Below are positions 9,126-18,059 of a DNA stretch of 64,000 nucleotides, one piece after another. The translations under genes were made by a program, and so were the position numbers. Below the pieces are notes generated by a model. That model ran no database searches and was not told the origin of the DNA. It saw nothing but the letters and a program-made list of their open reading frames with translations. Origin of the DNA: Bacteroidales bacterium (lineage in GTDB: Bacteria; Bacteroidota; Bacteroidia; Bacteroidales; UBA932); the NCBI GenBank assembly GCA_022653675.1, contig JALCST010000005.1, positions 1 to 64,000 on the forward strand, read 5' to 3'. Position 1 is the stretch's first letter, and each line of letters starts with the position of its first letter.

Positions 9126-10859
9126 ATGAATAGAAAATGGATAGTTAAGGAACCGGGGAACCCGGCTGTTGTGAGACAACTTTCTTCCGAACTGGGTATC
9201 GACCAGGTACTGGGTAACCTTCTCGTTCAGCGCGGAATCCAGACATTTGACCAAGCGAGGGACTTCTTCCGTCCATCCCTGGAGAATCTTCATGACCCAT
9301 TTCTCATGAACGATATGGATAAAGCAGTCGACCGGCTCTCCACAGCGATAGCGGGAAGGGAAAAAATAATGATATACGGTGATTACGACGTGGACGGGAC
9401 TACTGCTGTCGCGCTCATCTTCACTTTTCTTAGGGACCTGACCAGCACCGACAACCTATGCTACTATATTCCCGACCGATACGATGAAGGATACGGCATT
9501 TCATACAAGGGGATAGATTGGGCCAAATCCCAGGGATGCAAATTGATAATAGCCCTGGATTGCGGGATAAAGGCAATAGAGAAAGTTAAATACGCCAACA
9601 GTGTCGGCATCGACATGATCATTTGCGACCATCATCTTCCCGACCCTGAACTTCCAGCTGCTACGGCCGTCCTTGATCCCAAAAGGACGGACAACACATA
9701 CCCTTTCGACGATCTGTCGGGATGCGGAGTAGGATTCAAGCTGGTACAGGCATATGCACAAACACACGGCATTCCCTTCGAAAATATAGTTAAGCTGTTG
9801 GATCTGCTTGCCGTAAGCATAGCATGCGATCTGGTTTCAGTCACAGGGGAGAACAGGGTCCTGGCATATTACGGATTGAAGCAACTAAACGACAATCCGA
9901 GAAAAGGACTGGAATCCATGATAAAAGTCTCCGGACTCGAGAACCACCGGATTTCCATCGATGAAATCGTATTCAAGATAGGTCCGAGAATCAATGCCGC
10001 CGGCAGAATGGAAAGCGGAAGGACGGCGGTCGACCTTCTAATCTCCAAAGACGATGACGACGCCAGAAAAATAGGTGCGACCATAAACGCCCATAACAAC
10101 GAAAGAAAGAGCATAGACAGGGAAATTACGACCGAAGCAATAGAAATGGTGCGTTCAGCCAAGGATTTCGTCGATCGCAAGTCCACGGTGGTATTCAATC
10201 CCAAATGGCATAAGGGAGTGGTAGGCATAGTAGCTTCCAGGCTAGTGGAAACATATTACAGGCCTACCGTCGTCCTCACCGAGTCAGGAGGGCTGATTAC
10301 GGGGTCTGCGAGATCCATACCAGGATTCGACCTGTACGAAGGCATAGAATCCTGCGCCGACCTGCTGGAAAACTTCGGCGGACATACTTATGCGGCCGGA
10401 CTCACAATGAAACCGGAAAACTATGAGGCATTCTGCAAAAGGTTCGAGGCCTATGTCCAGAGCAAAATATCCACAGAGATGCTGACTCCTTTCGTCAACA
10501 TCGACACATATTTGGACTTCAAACAGATAACCCCGAAATTCTTCCGGATACTCAAGCAGTTCCAACCATTCGGGCCAGGAAACCTCTCTCCCGTATTCAT
10601 CACTGAAAACGTATACGACAACGGGAACGGCAGGAAAGTCGGGAGCGACAACGGGCATCTCAAACTAGAACTGATCCAGGAAGACGAACCATACCGGGCC
10701 ATATCGGCCATAGCATTCAATCAGTCCGAACATTTCGACCACATCCAGAGCGGGGAAGCGGTAGATATCTGCTATTCAATAGCGGAAAACTATTACCGAG
10801 GAATCGCTAATATCCAACTCCGGATAAAGGACATAAAGGAACGGGAAGACATAATCTGA
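9126..10859 (+). CDS. recJ: Single-stranded-DNA-specific exonuclease RecJ
   Basis: 577 residues, typical of RecJ. The DHH phosphoesterase domain carries YGDYDVDGTTA (about 79-89) and the metal-binding DHH motif in ICDHHLPDPELPAA (about 164-177). The DHHA1 domain follows, with the GGHTYAAG motif near 418, and a C-terminal OB-like domain ends the protein. It degrades single-stranded DNA 5' to 3' in recombination and mismatch repair. It is followed 20 bp later by ssb, a sensible partner, since both act on single-stranded DNA. Confidence 0.96.
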   Translation: MNRKWIVKEPGNPAVVRQLSSELGIDQVLGNLLVQRGIQTFDQARDFFRPSLENLHDPFLMNDMDKAVDRLSTAIAGREKIMIYGDYDVDGTTAVALIFTFLRDLTSTDNLCYYIPDRYDEGYGISYKGIDWAKSQGCKLIIALDCGIKAIEKVKYANSVGIDMIICDHHLPDPELPAATAVLDPKRTDNTYPFDDLSGCGVGFKLVQAYAQTHGIPFENIVKLLDLLAVSIACDLVSVTGENRVLAYYGLKQLNDNPRKGLESMIKVSGLENHRISIDEIVFKIGPRINAAGRMESGRTAVDLLISKDDDDARKIGATINAHNNERKSIDREITTEAIEMVRSAKDFVDRKSTVVFNPKWHKGVVGIVASRLVETYYRPTVVLTESGGLITGSARSIPGFDLYEGIESCADLLENFGGHTYAAGLTMKPENYEAFCKRFEAYVQSKISTEMLTPFVNIDTYLDFKQITPKFFRILKQFQPFGPGNLSPVFITENVYDNGNGRKVGSDNGHLKLELIQEDEPYRAISAIAFNQSEHFDHIQSGEAVDICYSIAENYYRGIANIQLRIKDIKEREDII

Positions 10860-10879
10860 AAATCAAATAATTAAATATC

Positions 10880-11380
10880 ATGTCACTAAACAAGGCTTTA
10901 CTTATTGGAAACGTGGGAAAGGATCCCGATGTGAGACATCTGGATTCAGGAGCCAGCGTAGCCAACTTCACGCTCGCCACCACTGACAGGTTCAAGGATC
11001 GCAACGGTCAGATCAAGGAACAGACCGAATGGCACAACATAGTTGCCTGGCGTCAACTTGCCGATCTCGCCGAAAAATACATACGCAAGGGATCCCAGAT
11101 CTATGTCGAGGGAAGTATCCGCACCAGGCAATACGACAGCAACGGACAGACTAAATATGTCACCGAAATAATAGCAAGCGGAATCCAGTTGCTCGGCAGA
11201 AGAGGAGACAACTCCGCCGCATCCGCATCACAAGGAGCCCAATACCAGTCGGGTTCTTCATACCAGTCGCAGCATCAGTCGCAGCCAGCCATGCAGCCTG
11301 AACAACAACCCATACAACCGGAAAGCGTAAGCTCCGCCACTCCAAACCCCGAGCAGTCCGAAGACGACCTCCCATTTTAG
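10880..11380 (+). CDS. ssb: Single-stranded DNA-binding protein
   Basis: 166 residues. The N-terminal OB fold (about 1-110) begins MSLNKALLIGNVGKDPDVR and contains the SSB features WHNIVAW and YVEGSIRTRQY. A linker rich in glutamine, serine and proline follows, and the C-terminal tip EDDLPF is the conserved peptide that binds partner proteins. It coats single-stranded DNA in replication and repair. It is probably co-transcribed with recJ, 20 bp upstream. It ends 17 bp from the convergent MFS gene and no clear terminator hairpin is seen between them. Confidence 0.96.
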   Translation: MSLNKALLIGNVGKDPDVRHLDSGASVANFTLATTDRFKDRNGQIKEQTEWHNIVAWRQLADLAEKYIRKGSQIYVEGSIRTRQYDSNGQTKYVTEIIASGIQLLGRRGDNSAASASQGAQYQSGSSYQSQHQSQPAMQPEQQPIQPESVSSATPNPEQSEDDLPF

Positions 11381-11397
11381 TACGCGCTGAAATATAT

Positions 11398-12849
11398 TTA
11401 TTTCTTGTTTGGGGCGTCAAGCTCCAAATCCGGACGCTTGTCGGATTCGCGGCACAAAACAAGGGCTACGATTACCGCGGCGACACCGAGAGCTATAAAA
11501 AGATACTCCGCATTGACTGCGGAAGAGTAAGCCGCCAAGGATTCGTTTTGGGGCGTAAGACTTGCCTCTCCGGTAATGAAGCGGGCATTGGTTTTGTCTA
11601 TTATCTTGCCGACGAAAATAGGGACCACAAGAAGGCCTATGTTCTGGATCCAGTATACTAGAGAATATGCTGTTCCGAGATTTTTTTCGGGAATGATCTT
11701 CGGGACGGAAGGCCACATTGCAGCCGGTACGAGAGCGTAACCTATTCCAAGCAGGCCTATCCCGACATAGCCACACCATGCCATTCCGCGAGGAGCGAAA
11801 GCGACAATCAAATGGGCGACAAGCACCATTACCGAGCCAAGGAGCATCAGCCTGGTTCCGCGTCCCTTTCTATCGACCGCATAACCGAAAATCGGGGTGA
11901 AGACCATGGTGCAGAAAGGAATCAAAGCCACCATGGTGGAAGCGAGGTCCTGATCTATGTCGAAACGTGGTATTATTATGGCGGTAGCGAATCTTCTGAA
12001 CGAAATGATGCAGCAATAGAAAAAGACGCAGAGTAGCGATATGAGAATGTAATATTTGTTCGAAAGGATTTTTCCTATGTCCGAGAACTTGAATTCATCC
12101 TTCTCGACCGGCTTGCCGCTGCTGGCTTCGATCCGGGCAGACATTTGCCGATCGAATTTCGCATCCACGAAAAGGAAAAGAGCCCAGACGGCCACGGCAA
12201 TCACCATAAGGATCATTCCGACTTGAGCCGGACGGATGGTTTGCGAGAACAGGACCCTACCGGAAGTGGCATTCACAAGGAACGGAACGGAAATCAACGC
12301 AGTAGCGGTCCCGAGTCTCGCAAGCGCAAGCTGCAATCCCATTGCCATAGCCATCTCCTTACCTTTAAACCATTTGGCTATGGATCGTGTCACCGCTACC
12401 CCCGCTATCTCACTTCCAAGCCCGAAAATTGAGCACCCGATTATAGCCAATGTCAACGACGGTTTTGCCATCCACTTCTGAAGCCAGCTGCAAAAGCCGC
12501 TGTGAGCGAAGGTACCTGAAATGGCATAAGTGACAAGTGCGGCCCCGCCGACCATCAGCCCGACGAACAGGGAGCCGGTAAACCGGACTCCCCATTTGTC
12601 GAGTAACATCCCGCAGATTATAAGTCCGCCGCAAACACAAAGGATCGAATAGGCCCCACCATAGGAGCCGTATTCAGCGGCATTCCACCCAAGATCAACT
12701 ATAAGGCCGGGATCACTGAATATATGGCTTACGGAAGAAAATATGTCGTCGAAGAAATAGGAAGCGAACATGGGAATCGAAAGGAACACCAGTACCATCC
12801 ACCGTGCCCCTTTCGAATCGAGTAGAGAAGTGTTACGTAGATCCGACAT
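11398..12849 (-). CDS. MFS transporter, second of a tandem paralogous pair
   Basis: 483 residues with about 12 hydrophobic segments. It resembles its upstream neighbour throughout, sharing the stretches LGSEIAGVAVTRSIAKWFKG / CGSEMAGITVSKGIVKWFEG and YALVPAAMWPSVPKII / FSLVPAALWPSVPKLV. The second half carries ALWPSVP and LGxxYSxxxWIQNIGL motifs, which recall the MFSD1 branch of the major facilitator superfamily. MFSD1 in animals moves dipeptides, but the bacterial substrate cannot be read here. The start codon overlaps the stop of the upstream gene (TAATG), so the pair is translationally coupled. Confidence 0.85.
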   Translation of the reverse strand: MSDLRNTSLLDSKGARWMVLVFLSIPMFASYFFDDIFSSVSHIFSDPGLIVDLGWNAAEYGSYGGAYSILCVCGGLIICGMLLDKWGVRFTGSLFVGLMVGGAALVTYAISGTFAHSGFCSWLQKWMAKPSLTLAIIGCSIFGLGSEIAGVAVTRSIAKWFKGKEMAMAMGLQLALARLGTATALISVPFLVNATSGRVLFSQTIRPAQVGMILMVIAVAVWALFLFVDAKFDRQMSARIEASSGKPVEKDEFKFSDIGKILSNKYYILISLLCVFFYCCIISFRRFATAIIIPRFDIDQDLASTMVALIPFCTMVFTPIFGYAVDRKGRGTRLMLLGSVMVLVAHLIVAFAPRGMAWCGYVGIGLLGIGYALVPAAMWPSVPKIIPEKNLGTAYSLVYWIQNIGLLVVPIFVGKIIDKTNARFITGEASLTPQNESLAAYSSAVNAEYLFIALGVAAVIVALVLCRESDKRPDLELDAPNKK

Positions 12850-14330
12850 TATTTTTTATTTTCAGATTCCTGTGCCGTTGCGATTACGATATGTTTCTGG
12901 TTAGGATGTTCAATATAATATTTTTCCAGAGCCTCCTCCTTATTGGGAAGTTCAAGGCCGTAGTTGTGGGATTTGTCTTCCTTCTTGAGCCAAACGGCAA
13001 GCAGAAAAGCCAGCACGCCGAGTGAAGCGAATATGAGCATTGGAACGAAATAGTTCATTGCTGTGGGATCGGTGACGCCTTTATTCGTGGCATCCAAAGC
13101 CTTGCCGATCAATATCGGAAATCCCCATAACCCTATGTTCTGAATCCAGAAGATAACCGAATAACCCGAACCGAGATACCTGTTTTCCACCAGTTTCGGA
13201 ACGGAAGGCCATAATGCCGCAGGAACGAGTGAGAAGGAAATCCCCAACAATACGATCGCCGCATAAGCTATTATCTTCCCCAAAAGTTCCGATCCAGAAG
13301 CTATCTGAGGCAGGAATGCGAACGTAAGGTGACAAACGACCAGCATTATTGCACCGAGCAGAAGCATCGAAACGCCTTTTCCTTTGTTATCCAGATAATT
13401 TCCCAACAGTGGGGTTATTGCTGCAGCTCCGAGAGGGAAAACGAAGAATATGTTGGAAGCCTGTTCTGGAGTAAGGTGCAAGTTACATTGAAGCATGTTA
13501 ATCGCATATTTCTGGAATGGGAATATCGCCGAATAGTAAAGTACGCAAAGGGCAGAGACAAGCAGGAAGGTCTTGCTTGAGAAAAGCTTCCCAAGATCCG
13601 AGATCTTGAAAGGATCTTCCGGAGCTTCTCCCTTCTCCCCCATTTGCTTCTCGAGCCTCTTATCCATTATGGCATAGCCTATGAACATTATTAATGCGAC
13701 GCAGAGCAGAATAAAGCAGAATGCAACGGGCCTTGCGACACTGTAAACTCCAGGAGCTACTCTTGCAAGACGCGGTGAAGCGAGCATTACAACTGCGACC
13801 CCTACCCTCGCGATCGCCATCTCTATGCCCATTGCAAGTGCCATTTCCTTCCCCTCGAACCACTTTACAATTCCTTTGGAAACGGTTATCCCCGCCATCT
13901 CGGAACCGCAACCGAATATCATGAAGCCCAGAGAAGCCAGCTTGCAAGAACCGGGCATCGATGTCCACCATGAGTTAAGCCATGTCTCCAGCCCGGTACC
14001 CACGAATGCGGGCGATACGGCAAAATATTTTATGGAGGCACCTACTACCATGACGGAACCCGAGAGAACTATCGTGAACCGGACTCCCATTTTATCCAGA
14101 ATTATGCCGGCGAAAATAAGGAAGAGTGCAAATACGTTCAGGAAATACTCGGAACCGGCAAAAATCCCAAAATTGGCTGGGGACCACCCTTTTTCCGTTT
14201 CAAGAAGGGATTGCAAAGGGGACAGCACATCTACGAACATGTAAGCGAAAAACATTCCGCCTGCAAGCAGAATGAGAGCCAGCCACCTGAAACCAGGTAT
14301 GTCTCTCATTAATTTCTGAACTTTTTCCAT
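12849..14330 (-). CDS. MFS transporter, first of a tandem paralogous pair
   Basis: 493 residues with about 12 membrane segments. It opens with a hydrophobic GFRWLALILLAGGMFFAYMF segment and shows the A-motif-like loop LDKMGVRF after TM2 and the FSLVPAALWPSVPKLVENR region in the second half. The C-terminal tail after the last membrane segment is charged and longer than in the downstream copy (about 45 residues). MFS membership is firm, but the substrate is unknown and the resemblance to MFSD1 (dipeptide carriers in animals) is only suggestive. It has its own strong promoter at 14355-14385 and runs into its paralogue with a one-base overlap. Confidence 0.85.
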   Translation of the reverse strand: MEKVQKLMRDIPGFRWLALILLAGGMFFAYMFVDVLSPLQSLLETEKGWSPANFGIFAGSEYFLNVFALFLIFAGIILDKMGVRFTIVLSGSVMVVGASIKYFAVSPAFVGTGLETWLNSWWTSMPGSCKLASLGFMIFGCGSEMAGITVSKGIVKWFEGKEMALAMGIEMAIARVGVAVVMLASPRLARVAPGVYSVARPVAFCFILLCVALIMFIGYAIMDKRLEKQMGEKGEAPEDPFKISDLGKLFSSKTFLLVSALCVLYYSAIFPFQKYAINMLQCNLHLTPEQASNIFFVFPLGAAAITPLLGNYLDNKGKGVSMLLLGAIMLVVCHLTFAFLPQIASGSELLGKIIAYAAIVLLGISFSLVPAALWPSVPKLVENRYLGSGYSVIFWIQNIGLWGFPILIGKALDATNKGVTDPTAMNYFVPMLIFASLGVLAFLLAVWLKKEDKSHNYGLELPNKEEALEKYYIEHPNQKHIVIATAQESENKK

Positions 14331-14354
14331 TGGTTGAATTAAATATTTAGATGG

Positions 14355-14385
14355 CGAAGGTAGCCATTTTCATATTAAAGGCAAA
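14355..14385 (-). promoter_or_regulatory. Predicted promoter of the paired MFS genes
   Basis: On the minus strand TTTG (14385-14382), exactly 19 nt, then TACCTTCG (14362-14355), one base off the TAnnTTTG consensus. The start codon is about 25 bp downstream of the -7 element. Confidence 0.6.
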
Positions 14386-14422
14386 TTGATTTTTTTTATT
14401 TTTCCATTTCACGATAAGTTGC

Positions 14423-14430
14423 TAACTTAG
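14423..14430 (+). promoter_or_regulatory. Weak candidate -7 element of purA
   Basis: TAACTTAG is preceded 19 nt upstream by TTTT. It is the best match to the Bacteroidota pattern before purA but has mismatches in both boxes. Confidence 0.3.
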
Positions 14431-14451
14431 TCCGTTAATTAAAAAAACACA

Positions 14452-15717
14452 ATGAAAGCAGACGTAGTTTTAGGGCTTCAGTGGGGCGACGAGGGAAAGG
14501 GCAAGATAGTCGACGTGCTTGCAGGCAAATACCCGATAGTTGCAAGATTCCAGGGCGGTGCGAACGCAGGTCACAGCATCCACTTCGGAGAAACAAGTTT
14601 TGTCCTACACACTGTACCTAGTGGCGTTTTCCACGAAGGGACCACAAACATAATAGGTAACGGGGTCGTATTCGATCCTGTGATATTTAAAAAGGAGTGC
14701 AAGGAAATAGAAGCCTTGGGCATACCTGTAAGGGAAAGGATCGCCCTCTCGAAGAGGGCGAACATCATACTCCCCACACACAAACTGCTCGATGCAGCCT
14801 CCGAAAGCGCAATGGGCAAAGGTAAGATAGGATCTACCCTGAAAGGCATCGGACCATGCTACACAGATAAGACGGCCCGTCGCGGACTACGCATCGGAGA
14901 TATCCTGCAGCCCGATTTCAAGAAAAAATTCGAGAATTTGAAATCCATCCATATATCAGAACTGAATTCCTTCAAGGGATTCAGATACGATGCATCCGAA
15001 CACGAGGAAGAATGGATGGATGCCATCGAGTTCTTGCGCAATTTCAGGATAATAGACGGTGAATATTTCCTTAACAACGCTCTTGCTGAAGGAAAATCCT
15101 GTCTGGCGGAAGGTGCCCAGGGAACACTGCTCGACGTGGATTTCGGGGAGTATCCCTTCGTAACCTCATCCTCCACCATTTGCGCCGGAGCCTGCACGGG
15201 ACTGGGACTACCGCCTAAGTCGATCGGAACCGTATATGGGATTTTCAAGGCTTACTGCACACGCGTAGGCAGCGGTCCTTTCCCTACCGAACTGTTCGAC
15301 GCAACAGGGGAAGAACTTCGAAAAAGAGGAATGGAATATGGAGCCACCACCGGACGTCCCCGCCGCACCGGCTGGTTGGACATGGTAGCTCTCAAATATG
15401 CCATCATGATCGATGGGGTCGACGAACTGATAATGATGAAAGCCGACGTGATGGATAATTTAGACACCATCAAAATCTGTACGGGTTATGAAGTAAACGG
15501 CAAAGTAACGGACAAGATGCCGTTTTACACATATTCGGACATCGTTCCGGTTTATCGTGAATTCAAGGGTTGGAAAAAATCTCTCAAAGACATAAGGAAA
15601 GAATCCGACCTCCCTGCGGAATTCCTCTCATATATCGATTTCATAGAGAAGGAAACGCATGTCCCGGTCAAGGTTGTCTCCCTTGGTCCCGACCGTGATC
15701 AGACTTTATTCCGATAG
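14452..15717 (+). CDS. purA: Adenylosuccinate synthetase
   Basis: 421 residues, full length. The N-terminal P-loop-like motif GLQWGDEGKGKIVDVLA (about 8-24) includes the catalytic Asp and the GTP-binding segment. GSTLKGIGPCYTDKTARRG lies near 126-144, and the C-terminal GTP-base region KVVSLGPDRDQT closes the protein. It joins IMP and aspartate to form adenylosuccinate using GTP, the first step from IMP to AMP. The next gene, dxs, begins only 2 bp after its stop, so the two are co-transcribed and probably coupled. Confidence 0.97.
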   Translation: MKADVVLGLQWGDEGKGKIVDVLAGKYPIVARFQGGANAGHSIHFGETSFVLHTVPSGVFHEGTTNIIGNGVVFDPVIFKKECKEIEALGIPVRERIALSKRANIILPTHKLLDAASESAMGKGKIGSTLKGIGPCYTDKTARRGLRIGDILQPDFKKKFENLKSIHISELNSFKGFRYDASEHEEEWMDAIEFLRNFRIIDGEYFLNNALAEGKSCLAEGAQGTLLDVDFGEYPFVTSSSTICAGACTGLGLPPKSIGTVYGIFKAYCTRVGSGPFPTELFDATGEELRKRGMEYGATTGRPRRTGWLDMVALKYAIMIDGVDELIMMKADVMDNLDTIKICTGYEVNGKVTDKMPFYTYSDIVPVYREFKGWKKSLKDIRKESDLPAEFLSYIDFIEKETHVPVKVVSLGPDRDQTLFR

Positions 15718-15719
15718 CT

Positions 15720-17594
15720 TTGAAACTGCTTGAACAAATTGATTCACCAAAAGACGTGAAGAAGCTCTCGCGGAAAGAGCTTTTGCAATTATGCGATGAA
15801 ATAAGGGAATACCTCATTGACTGCTGTTCCAAGAATCCAGGCCATCTAGGCGCAAGCCTCGGGACAGTCGAGCTTTGCGTCGCATTGCATTACGTATTCG
15901 ACACCCCCAAAGACAAGATCATCTTCGATGTCGGACATCAGGCTTATGCCCATAAAATAATAACAGGTCGCCGCGAAGCATTTCTTAGGAACAGGAAATT
16001 CGACGGAATCAGCGGATTTCCCAAACGCTCCGAAAGCGAATACGACGCATTCGGTACCGGACATGCTTCCACATCCATATCAGCCGCCCTGGGAATGGCG
16101 GTTGCCGCAAAATATGAAGGTTCCAACGAACATGTCATAGCTGTCATCGGCGACGGTGCTATGACCGGAGGTCTGGCATACGAGGGGCTGAACAATGCTG
16201 GCAGCTTGAAAACCAATCTGCTCATAATCCTGAATGACAACCAGATATCTATTGACAAGAACACCACTTCGATGCACAACTATCTTGTCAAGCTTACCAC
16301 CGATAAATACTACAACAAATTCAAGGAGAATGTCTGGACCAAACTGGGAAAGACAAAATTCAGAAAATGGCTTCAGACAATGGTGAAGAATTTGAAGCGT
16401 ACCCTCATAAAGCCGAGTGAAACAGCCACTCTGTTCGACTCCCTGGGGATAAGATATTTTGGTCCGATCGACGGCAACAACTTGAACCAATTAATATTCG
16501 CTCTCGACCGCCTTAAAGACATAAAGGGGCCCAAACTGCTTCACATAATAACGGTAAAGGGCAAAGGGTTCAAACCGGCCGAACTTTCGCAAACAGTATG
16601 GCACGCCCCAGGCTATTTCGATCCCATAACCGGCGAGCTCGAACCGAAAAACCATGGAAACATATGGCGTTACCAGGACGTTTTCGGGGAAACTTTACTC
16701 GAATTGGCCATGAGAAACCCTAAAATCATCGGTGTGACTCCTGCCATGGCGACAGGTTGCGGAATGAATATAATGATGAAAAAGATGCCGGAAAGGGTAT
16801 TCGATGTCGGAATCGAAGAGCTTCACGCCGTAACATTTTCTGCCGGCCTGGCGGCTGAAGGGTTGCTTCCATATTGCAACATCTACTCTTCGTTCATGCA
16901 GCGCGGATTCGACGGGGTCATACACGACACAGCATTACAGAACCTGAAAGTCGTATTCTGCCTCGACAGGAGCGGCCTTGTCGGCGAAGACGGCGCGACG
17001 CATCACGGAGTCTTCGATATGGCTTTCTTCAGGCCTATACCGGATCTCGTGATAGCTTCCCCTTATGACGAAAGGGAACTGCGGAACATGCTTTTCAGTG
17101 CATCTATGCCCGAATGGAAGACGACTATAATAAGGTATCCCCGCGGGTACGGCGAAGGGGTTTCCTGGAAGGGAGAACCCTTCAGCAGCATAGAGGTGGG
17201 CAAAGCTCGCAAGATGTCCGATGGTAAGGGGGTTGCCCTGCTAAGCATAGGACCTATAGGGAACAAGGGGGCCAAAGCCGTTTCAATGGCACGCGAAGCC
17301 GGATTCAATGTCATGCATTACGACATGAGATTCCTCAAGCCAATAGACACCATGGCAATAGAAGACGCCGCCGCCAATGCCAAGACCATCGTGACTCTAG
17401 AGGATGGTACGGTATTGGGAGGGCTACATGGTGCCGTAGCAGAATATCTGGCCGACCGGAACCTAGACTGCAAGGTCATTCCTCTCGGGGTCCCCGACAA
17501 GTTCATCGGTCAAGGCTCGCAGGAAGAGTTGTACACTTATTGTCAATACAATACCGAGGATATTTTCCACACCATACTGTCAGCTCTGAAATAA
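15720..17594 (+). CDS. dxs: 1-deoxy-D-xylulose-5-phosphate synthase
   Basis: 624 residues, full length. The thiamine diphosphate site is seen in VIGDGAMTGGLAYEGLNNAG (about 142-161) and the following NDNQISIDKN. The N-terminal CSKNPGHLGASLGTVEL and HxxYAHKIITGR motifs are typical of Dxs. Transketolase pyrimidine-binding (about 320-475) and C-terminal domains follow. It condenses pyruvate and glyceraldehyde 3-phosphate, the first step of the MEP isoprenoid pathway that supplies the UppS substrate. The start must be TTG at 15720: no ATG occurs in this frame before the conserved N-terminal region. It sits 2 bp after purA. Confidence 0.95.
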   Translation: MKLLEQIDSPKDVKKLSRKELLQLCDEIREYLIDCCSKNPGHLGASLGTVELCVALHYVFDTPKDKIIFDVGHQAYAHKIITGRREAFLRNRKFDGISGFPKRSESEYDAFGTGHASTSISAALGMAVAAKYEGSNEHVIAVIGDGAMTGGLAYEGLNNAGSLKTNLLIILNDNQISIDKNTTSMHNYLVKLTTDKYYNKFKENVWTKLGKTKFRKWLQTMVKNLKRTLIKPSETATLFDSLGIRYFGPIDGNNLNQLIFALDRLKDIKGPKLLHIITVKGKGFKPAELSQTVWHAPGYFDPITGELEPKNHGNIWRYQDVFGETLLELAMRNPKIIGVTPAMATGCGMNIMMKKMPERVFDVGIEELHAVTFSAGLAAEGLLPYCNIYSSFMQRGFDGVIHDTALQNLKVVFCLDRSGLVGEDGATHHGVFDMAFFRPIPDLVIASPYDERELRNMLFSASMPEWKTTIIRYPRGYGEGVSWKGEPFSSIEVGKARKMSDGKGVALLSIGPIGNKGAKAVSMAREAGFNVMHYDMRFLKPIDTMAIEDAAANAKTIVTLEDGTVLGGLHGAVAEYLADRNLDCKVIPLGVPDKFIGQGSQEELYTYCQYNTEDIFHTILSALK

Positions 17595-17612
17595 ATAAAA
17601 TTCTTCATTTTG

Positions 17613-17643
17613 TTTGTAGAATTAAAGAAAACCCCTATATTTG
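17613..17643 (+). promoter_or_regulatory. Consensus promoter of the tRNA-tuf block
   Basis: TTTG (17613-17616), a 19 nt spacer and TATATTTG (17636-17643) match the Bacteroidota promoter consensus perfectly. The first tRNA begins 33 bp downstream of the -7 box. Confidence 0.75.
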
Positions 17644-17676
17644 CAATCCGTTTTCGGAAACGGCGTTTGAAGCGAT

Positions 17677-17748
17677 GCCGGAGTAGCTCAGTGGTAGAGC
17701 AGCTGTTTTGTAAACAGCTGGTCGGGGGTCCAACTCCCTCCTTCGGCT
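17677..17748 (+). tRNA. tRNA-Thr (anticodon UGU)
   Basis: The 72 nt cloverleaf has acceptor GCCGGAG paired with CTTCGGC (one G-U), D-arm GCTC/GAGC, anticodon stem GCTGT/ACAGC with loop TTTGTAA (TGT), and a T-arm with GGGGGTC. CCA is not encoded. First of four clustered tRNAs upstream of tuf. Confidence 0.95.
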
Positions 17749-17773
17749 CTGTTTTTTGAAAAAGTTAAAATTT

Positions 17774-17856
17774 GGGGAGATACCAAAGTGGCCAACTGGG
17801 GCAGACTGTAAATCTGCTGGCGTAAGCCTTCGTAAGTCCGAATCTTGCTCTCCCCA
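17774..17856 (+). tRNA. tRNA-Tyr (anticodon GUA)
   Basis: The 83 nt cloverleaf has a long variable arm. Acceptor GGGGAGA pairs with TCTCCCC, discriminator A, anticodon stem GCAGA/TCTGC with loop CTGTAAA (GTA). CCA is not encoded. Confidence 0.95.
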
Positions 17857-17866
17857 CTTTTTTTTT

Positions 17867-17939
17867 GCGGAAGTAGCTCAGTTGGTAGAGCATCAGCCTT
17901 CCAAGCTGAGGGTCGCGAGTTCGAACCCCGTCTTCCGCT
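17867..17939 (+). tRNA. tRNA-Gly (anticodon UCC)
   Basis: The 73 nt cloverleaf has acceptor GCGGAAG paired with CTTCCGC, anticodon stem TCAGC/GCTGA with loop CTTCCAA (TCC), and a T-loop TTCGAAC. CCA is not encoded. Confidence 0.95.
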
Positions 17940-17946
17940 CTGAAAG

Positions 17947-18018
17947 GCCAGTGTAGCTCAGTGGTAGAGCGCTTCCTTGGTAAGGAAGAGGTCATGAGTT
18001 CAATCCTCATCACCGGCT
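17947..18018 (+). tRNA. tRNA-Thr (anticodon GGU)
   Basis: The 72 nt cloverleaf has anticodon stem CTTCC/GGAAG with loop TTGGTAA (GGT) and T-stem ATGAG/CTCAT. Acceptor GCCAGTG faces CACCGGC, leaving an A4-C69 mismatch; all other acceptor pairs are canonical. It ends 41 bp before tuf. Confidence 0.93.
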
Positions 18019-18059
18019 CAAATTTGTTGAAAAAAACTCATTAAATACAATTTACAATT

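Noticed and set aside
17756-18013. Short open frames on both strands across the tRNA cluster
   Set aside because: They consist of tRNA sequence; the four cloverleaf genes explain the region.
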